Made by a program: the position numbers and the translations under genes
NCBI GenBank assembly: GCA_941918925.1
Contig: OW799237.1
Coordinates: forward strand, 88,385,015-88,449,014
DNA: 64,000 bases
Origin: Phyto melanocephala
Lineage: Eukaryota; Arthropoda; Insecta; Diptera; Rhinophoridae
Direction: 5' to 3'
The notes under the pieces: generated by a model
Seen by the model: only the letters and a program-made list of their open reading frames with translations
Databases searched by the model: none
Told to the model about the DNA's origin: nothing
Part shown: piece by piece, positions 58,229-64,000 of the stretch
Numbering within the stretch: the stretch's first letter is position 1
Layout of the letters: the number at the start of each line of letters is the position of its first letter

Positions 58229-58795
58229 ATGTATTAAACACATAGACGACTGCAGACTACATTGTTATAAATACTTTTGACTACAGTTGTCACTATGTAG
58301 GCAGCTAATTACTTGTTTTAAAAACTACAGCAACGCTGTAAGGAGCTGATACTAAAGCTGTTAATTGAAGAAATACATATGTACATATTTCAGTGCTGCC
58401 TTTTTTAACTATTTCCCTTTAAAAAAAAAAACTTTTAGGTTTAAGCTGGTCTAACAACAATTTTAAAAAACTATTGCGAGAGTAATTATATTATTTGCTT
58501 AAAATATACACACAAAAATATAACAAAACAATAATTTGTTTAACACTTCTTTATAGTTTAGTGAATTAAAAATATTTTAACTTTGTGATGTTCTTTCTTA
58601 TTAAATAAATGTTCGTTAAATAGTATTGGCAGCACGTAATCTTTATATTGTCGCCTACGAATATAGATCTTAAACTGAGTTGGCCGTATTCATGTAGTCG
58701 TTTAGCTGTAATGGCGTCTTTATATAAACGTGTGCATATTTTAATTTTATCAGATTGTAGTCGGTAGCGTGCTGTCGACTATGTGTTTAATACAT
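58229..58795. repeat. MITE, family with AAACACATAGACG ends (copy 2)
   Basis: Starts ATGTATTAAACACATAGACG and ends with its near complement CGACTATGTGTTTAATACAT. Same family as 15958-16480. Inside near 58280 another inverted copy of the end (ttgtcactatgtag) appears. Confidence 0.7.
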
Positions 58796-59409
58796 TTCAT
58801 ATATTTTTGAAGAAAAAATAAATTTAAAAACAAAATAAAAATTTTTCAAGATCATTATTGTTACAAATACACAAAAGCACTCTGGTAATTAAAATATTTT
58901 ACCGCTGGTGATGACAAATATTTCGAAATTATTTGTTTATACATCTTGCCGTTTACGGCAACGATTGCTCTGTTCTTATTTTTAAATAAGTCCTGACCAA
59001 TGAACAATATTTTTTTTTTTTGTGAATAAAAAATCCAAAAGCTGCTGGTTTGGGGTCGTCTATAAAATAATTAAATCACAGATCAAACTAAATGCAAAAG
59101 ATAATAGAATCGCCGGATATGACTGAGTCTTTGTTTTTAAAGTAGATACAAGTACTGCATGACAAACTTTTTGCGAATATTTTAACTCACAATAAACAGC
59201 GCATCTTTTAGTTAGATATCACCTGAGGAAGACCATATTAAACACTAATCGTAAATTGGCTATAAACCCTTAAAACTCAACTAACGTATCTTAATATAAA
59301 AAGGGCGTATCTCGATTTATTATTACTTTACATAAGGGGGCAAAAAAACTGAATTAAAATTAAAGGAATAAATTGAGTTGGAAACATTTGAGTTGACAAA
59401 TATTATATA

Positions 59410-59862
59410 CTAGTCTGTTCCCGCCACTCCGTCTGCTTAGTTACCGGCACGAAAGGTAGTCCCTTCATTGAATAATTTAAAAATATATGAAAATATTTAA
59501 ACAAACAAACATTCATATTAATTATAACTTTAAGTTGGTTAGGGTTTAATGCAAACTTTTAAGACAAAATACTTCTATAGATGACGTTGGATGATTAATT
59601 TTTTTTTTTTGGCCAGTACGTTTAGTTTTGGACACTCAAAACCCTTGAAAAACCGACTAACTAAATAAAAAATATATTTTTTTCACTTAGTTCTACGAAT
59701 TCGCCCGATTATTGTGATAAAAAGTAGCCAATGTGTTTATCTAGGTTATTGTCCATTTGTGTACAAAATTTCATTTTTGTGTGATTAAGTAACAAACATT
59801 CAAACATCAAAACCTCCAAACCTCCAAACATACAAGCATTCACATTTATTAAATTAGTAGGA
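59410..59862 (-). mobile_element. Non-autonomous Helitron-like element
   Basis: On the minus strand it starts TCCTACTAATTTAATAAATG and ends GACTAG, between host A and T. It includes gtgtacaaaatttcattttt and repeated caaacatyc words near the 5' end. Fits the same border rule as the elements at 5584 and 18962. Confidence 0.65.
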
Positions 59863-59876
59863 TATATTGCCGATCT

Positions 59877-59973
59877 CATAAAAAATATTTTCGGCTTATT
59901 AAAGGCTTATTTGACACATGTCGTAAGGATATATGTCAAATAAACCTTCAATAAACCTAAAATATTTTTTATG
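59877..59973. repeat. Compact 97-bp hairpin, 40-bp arms
   Basis: Arms 59877-59916 and 59934-59973 pair with a handful of mismatches around a 17-nt loop. Size and shape are like a microRNA precursor or a very small MITE; the Helitron end lies 14 bp upstream. Confidence 0.6.
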
Positions 59974-60745
59974 AATACGACAGTTTTTATTTTGGAAGAA
60001 AAAATTATTAAAAAAAATATTTTTGATTTTGGAAAAAAAAATTAATTTTCCATCCCTGTATGAATTCAATAACACACTTTTAAATCATATGCAATTAAAT
60101 TATATTATTATACAAAATTTTAATAGAAATTACTAATAACAAGTACAGAATACTGTAAACACATACTAAAATAATATATTACAACTGGGGTTGTGAATTA
60201 AAGTAATGTTATTTTAGCAAAGACATCATACTGAGATTGAGGTAATAATTTTCTTAATCATATTATTGTTCTGGACAACCATATTCAAGTTTTCATAAAA
60301 AGTACACATTAAATAATAAAATTCAAACAAACTATTCGTAATAAAATTAAATCTTAAAAAAATAAAAATAACTATAATATGTTTGCGTTAACTAAATATT
60401 TGTATAGAGAATATAATATGAGCGTCGGGATTATAACGTAACCATGGTTTTTCTCAGTTCAGAAAAGTTGTAAACTGTTATATTATTATTCAGGTAATGT
60501 TTTCAAAAATTTTGATTTAAAATAACCTCAAAATTTTTTTATTATTGTGTGAAATAAAAAACAAACGTTAAACTTATAAATCACTTTAAATTCAATCAAA
60601 CATTTATCTTCATAACTTGAAATTTATAAAAAAAAATTGAAATTAAGGAAAATTTTTTTTATACAAATTAGAAAAATAAAAAATAAATTTAAACACACAA
60701 CTAAAATAAATTCACCTCACATTGACTCAATCTTTTTGTTTATAG

Positions 60746-60760
60746 CCAGGATATCGTGTG
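60746..60760 (+). other. Candidate 15-nt Epac microexon
   Basis: A pyrimidine-rich tract and acceptor (ctttttgtttatag) is followed by CCAGGATATCGTGTG and a near-perfect donor gtaagttg. The 15 bases are in phase 0 and would add PGYRV between exon 13 (ends phase 0) and the next exon. The splice signals are strong for such a short segment in otherwise featureless DNA, but there is no coding statistic to lean on. Confidence 0.33.
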
Positions 60761-62986
60761 GTAAGTTGTAAATGAAATTAAGTTAAACAAACTTAATTCA
60801 TATGAATGTGTGTTGTTAAAACTACAGTTGAATGCTTAATTAAATTGTGTTTATGGCCAATGAAAATTGAATACAAAAAAATATATTGCTAAAACCATAT
60901 TGTTCTTTAAATAAAAACTTAAAGAACATTAGTTTAATTACTATTTTTTTTTTCTCTTTTACAAGTTGCAACATTTAAAAAATATAAAATGTCAGAAAAG
61001 AAATTTATTATTTTAAATTTAGTTGTAAACTTGAACTTTCAATGTTTTTAAATTGTTTTCGTTGCCTTTAATTTGTTAAAGTGAATTTAGTGCCAATTTT
61101 GCCGTTTTTTTTTTTATTTAATTTAATTTTTGATTTTTTCCATAGCGTTTGTTGGTTGTTATTAAGCTGTACATTGTTTATGCCAAAAAAAAAACTGCTT
61201 TTGTAATAATTTATTACCGTACAGAAGAGTATTTTGTAAATTGAAACCACAATTAAAAATATTCTACCGAAATTGTGGCTGTGCTTGAGTTTCCCATTGC
61301 TGTTATCCTTTTTGCAACTGGTGTTTTGTCTTTAGTCCTAAAAGGAAAAAACCATTTATATTGTCCGTATTGTGACTGTGAAAGCAAATATGTTAAATAC
61401 ATGCACATTAAATAACCAGGACAACAACAATGATGATTAATAATTCCCAAAGTATTTCTCCACTTCCTAAATGAATGTTTTTAACAACGAATTTCACTTA
61501 AAACGTACAAGTGGAATGAAAAGTACAAAAAAAAAGTAAAAATTCGTACTACATGGAAACCCTGCTCCCATCTCACGCCACTAACAAATTTCATACACAA
61601 AGAGGATTTTACATATTTTTTCATTTTTTATTTATTTTTATTTTTTGTTCAAAAAAATGTTAGATTGAATGCAAACAATTTGAGCAACACTTTTTAATTT
61701 TAATAATAATTTTAATGAAAATAAAAATTTTTATTTTTTAAATTTTTTTAGGCAACTATTTTCATTTCTAATTACAAAATTCGGTTTTTGGATTTTTTTT
61801 AATATAATTTTCAAGAATTTGTTAAAAAAAAACTATTATTTAGTTTCTTTGACCTTTTTTCAAAATTATGTAATAGTTTTTTTTTAGCTTTAGCTCTTTT
61901 TAATAATAAACATTTTTTGTTCTATTTTATATTATTTAGTCAATATTTTGCTACCTCTTAGTGTACAAAAAAATCAATACATACATATACATAATTACAC
62001 AGGTCAACAGCAAAAAAAAGGGTTTGATAACCACTATATAGATTTGATGCATCATGGATACCTAAGTACAAAAATGGTAAAATTTTTCAATTCTAAGGAT
62101 AATTTTTTTTTTTTTTAATTCAGAATTGTTTAAGAAGCTGCTCCATAATATAATTAAAAAAATTTTTTTCCAAACAATTTTTCTTTCTAGGAGAAGAACA
62201 TTAACTACTCAATTTGATGTATATCAAATAAATAAATTCGAAAGGAATCAATCAATTTTTATGATCGATATCTTATTTTCTTCCTATTATTTTTGGCTTT
62301 GCGATAAAGTAATAAATTTGATTTTCGATTTTTCATGATTTTTTTAAAACAAAAAATTGTTATTTTCACGTAAAAAATATATTTTTTGCTTTAATTTTTT
62401 ATTATAACTCCGAAACTACTGAGCCGATTAAAACGCAATATATAAACGGATTAAAGTCTATGTAAATCTAAATTTTTCAAAGTTTATTTTAATATTATCG
62501 GACTAATCGTTTTCGAATTATCATTGATTATGTGGAGAAGCGTCTAAAAAAATCTTGAATTTTAATTAAACATTTTTAAAAGAAAAACCTCTCCATAGAA
62601 TTTAAATTTTGGACGATATTTGTAATACTGGAACCATAACACATCAAAATTGCATAAAATTTTGTTGCCGTGTGTTATTGTTTTTTCTGTTAATAATTTT
62701 ATATAATTTGTAATATTCTGTTATAAAACAAACATATTTTTATGTTAAAGTATTCACAATAATTTATATAATTCTTGTTAATACTTTTATAAATTATGGA
62801 ATTTTTGTTATACAATTTTTCTATAATTACACATATTCTGATAATGCTATTAAAATTTTTCAACTATTTTTGTAATATTACATTTTTGTAAGTATTTTTA
62901 TATAAATTCAAATTTTTGTTATACTACATTTTTGTAAAATTTTTATATACATATGTAAAAAATGTTTAAACAATTTTTTATGTTAT

Positions 62987-64000
62987 TTTTATACCCGCCA
63001 CCAAAAAAATGGTGGGGGTATATATGTATTTTGTCATTCCGTTTGTAACACATCGAAATATCCATTTTAGACCCCATAAAGTATATATATTCTGAATCAG
63101 GGTTTGATTTGATGACGATCTAGCTATGTCCGTCCGTCTGTCCGTCTGTCCGTCTGTTGAAAGCACGATAGAGGTCGCACCGAAAAAGCTAGGGGGCTCA
63201 AATTTTGCCAGAATCTTTCTTATAGATAAGGTTTGTTTGGTATTGAAAACGGGCTAAATCGGAATATTAGGAAGAGAGTTATAGCTCGAAAAGCAAGAGT
63301 AGGTCGAAAAAACCGTGTCCTTCAAACATCGAATAAAATGGAATTGTGTCCAAACGCATTAACGTAGACTCATGAAACTTCGAATATATATTTCTCGAGT
63401 AAAAACAATATTTTTCCCCAAAAATTAACTAAATCTATGCATTAGGAGAGGAGTTATCGATCAAAATGTACGAAAATTTATACCGCACAGTGTATTTTTC
63501 GGTATATTTAAAAACAAAAACGTCATAAAAGCAACAAAATTGGATGTACGACTCTAAAATTTTGCACACTTTGCTTTTTGGTGAGCCGCTTTTTTGTAAC
63601 GGAAAATCAATGTGCCACGCCCACTTTTACGCCCACCTCCCATATAACGTTTTACTCAAAATTCATATAATTTCTCTATTAATAAAGATTTTGGAATTAT
63701 AAAGGGCTATGTTGAAACTCCTAAGTTGTACTCATTCGCAAAAATAACTTTGACACGCCTACTATAACGCCCACTTTTCACGTTATCTACCGTTAATGAA
63801 ATTTAAAAGCTTATAAAACCGCCAAAATTAGAGGTATGATGATAAAATTTGCTACGTATATCCCCCTGGGCAATGTCATTACTGTGGTAGAAAATTAAGT
63901 TACCACGCCCACTTTTACGCCCACCTCCCATATAACGCTTTACCTAAAATTCATATAATTTCTCTACTACTAATGACTTTGGAATAATAAAGGGTTATAT
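62987..64000 (-). repeat. mini-me/DINE-type element, second subfamily, open at edge
   Basis: Starts tttttatacccgccaccaaa, then the classic core gtcattccgtttgtaacaca, cataaagtatatatattctg and a GTCCGTCTGTCCGTCTGTCC run. After 63600 the unit cacgcccacttttacgccca with catataacg and attcatataatttctctatt occurs twice, 289 bp apart. Confidence 0.78.

Larger units (their letters stand above)
53627..64000 (+). other. Epac: Epac intron 13, open at the right edge
   Basis: Starts gtgagt after exon 13. It contains the long-TIR transposon (53792-57532), MITEs at 58229 and 59877, a Helitron at 59410, the 15-nt microexon candidate and a mini-me at the end. 57540-58228, 58796-59409, 59974-60745 and 60761-62986 are AT-rich with nothing recognised. 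Confidence 0.8.

Noticed and set aside
63130..63165. A CRISPR-like short repeat array at the GTCY runs
   Set aside because: These are simple tetranucleotide repeats inside mini-me elements, without spacers, in a eukaryotic genome.

Overview
This is AT-rich, intron-rich nuclear DNA from a higher fly. The repeat content (mini-me/DINE elements with GTCY microsatellites, Tc1 and mariner relics) and the close match of the coding exons to insect Epac fit a calyptrate fly such as a blow fly or house-fly relative; the exact species is inference. Nearly the whole window is one gene on the + strand: Epac, the cAMP-activated Rap guanine nucleotide exchange factor. I reconstruct thirteen phase-consistent coding exons (7216-53626). 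They encode a novel N-terminus, a DEP domain, a cyclic-nucleotide-binding domain, the REM (RasGEF-N) domain, an RA-like domain and the first part of the CDC25-homology catalytic domain. The rest of the catalytic domain lies past the right edge of the window, or in exons I could not see.

Layout. 1-7215 is upstream or 5' sequence with repeats and a minisatellite-like AT-rich array. 7216-8171 holds exons 1-2. A 13.8-kb intron (8172-21976) is packed with MITEs, a tRNA-type SINE, a degenerate transposon gene and a Tc1-like element broken by nested insertions. Exons 3-4 (DEP start) are at 21977-23474. A 9.3-kb intron carries a 5'-truncated but open LINE (25946-28143), a hAT-like element and mini-me copies. 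Exon 5 (DEP core) is at 32752. A 6.1-kb intron holds IS630/mariner relics and a 1.36-kb foldback element. Exons 6-10 (39026-46162) give the DEP end, the cAMP-binding domain and the REM start.

The intron after exon 10 is the most notable splice feature. It starts ATATCCTTTT, ends GCAC, and has a TTCCTTAAC branch-site match 11 nt before its end, so it is a minor-class (U12) AT-AC intron of 6420 nt. Exons 11-13 follow (52583-53626), then a long intron running off the window. That last intron contains a 3.7-kb transposon with about 400-bp inverted ends and an apparently intact two-exon gene for a roughly 540-residue transposase-like protein I cannot assign to a named superfamily. A degenerate relative sits at 14.9 kb.

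The gene's role is inferred from its domains: cAMP binding to the single cyclic-nucleotide domain releases autoinhibition of the CDC25 domain, which then loads Rap with GTP, while the DEP domain directs membrane targeting. All other elements look like mobile DNA lodged in its introns.
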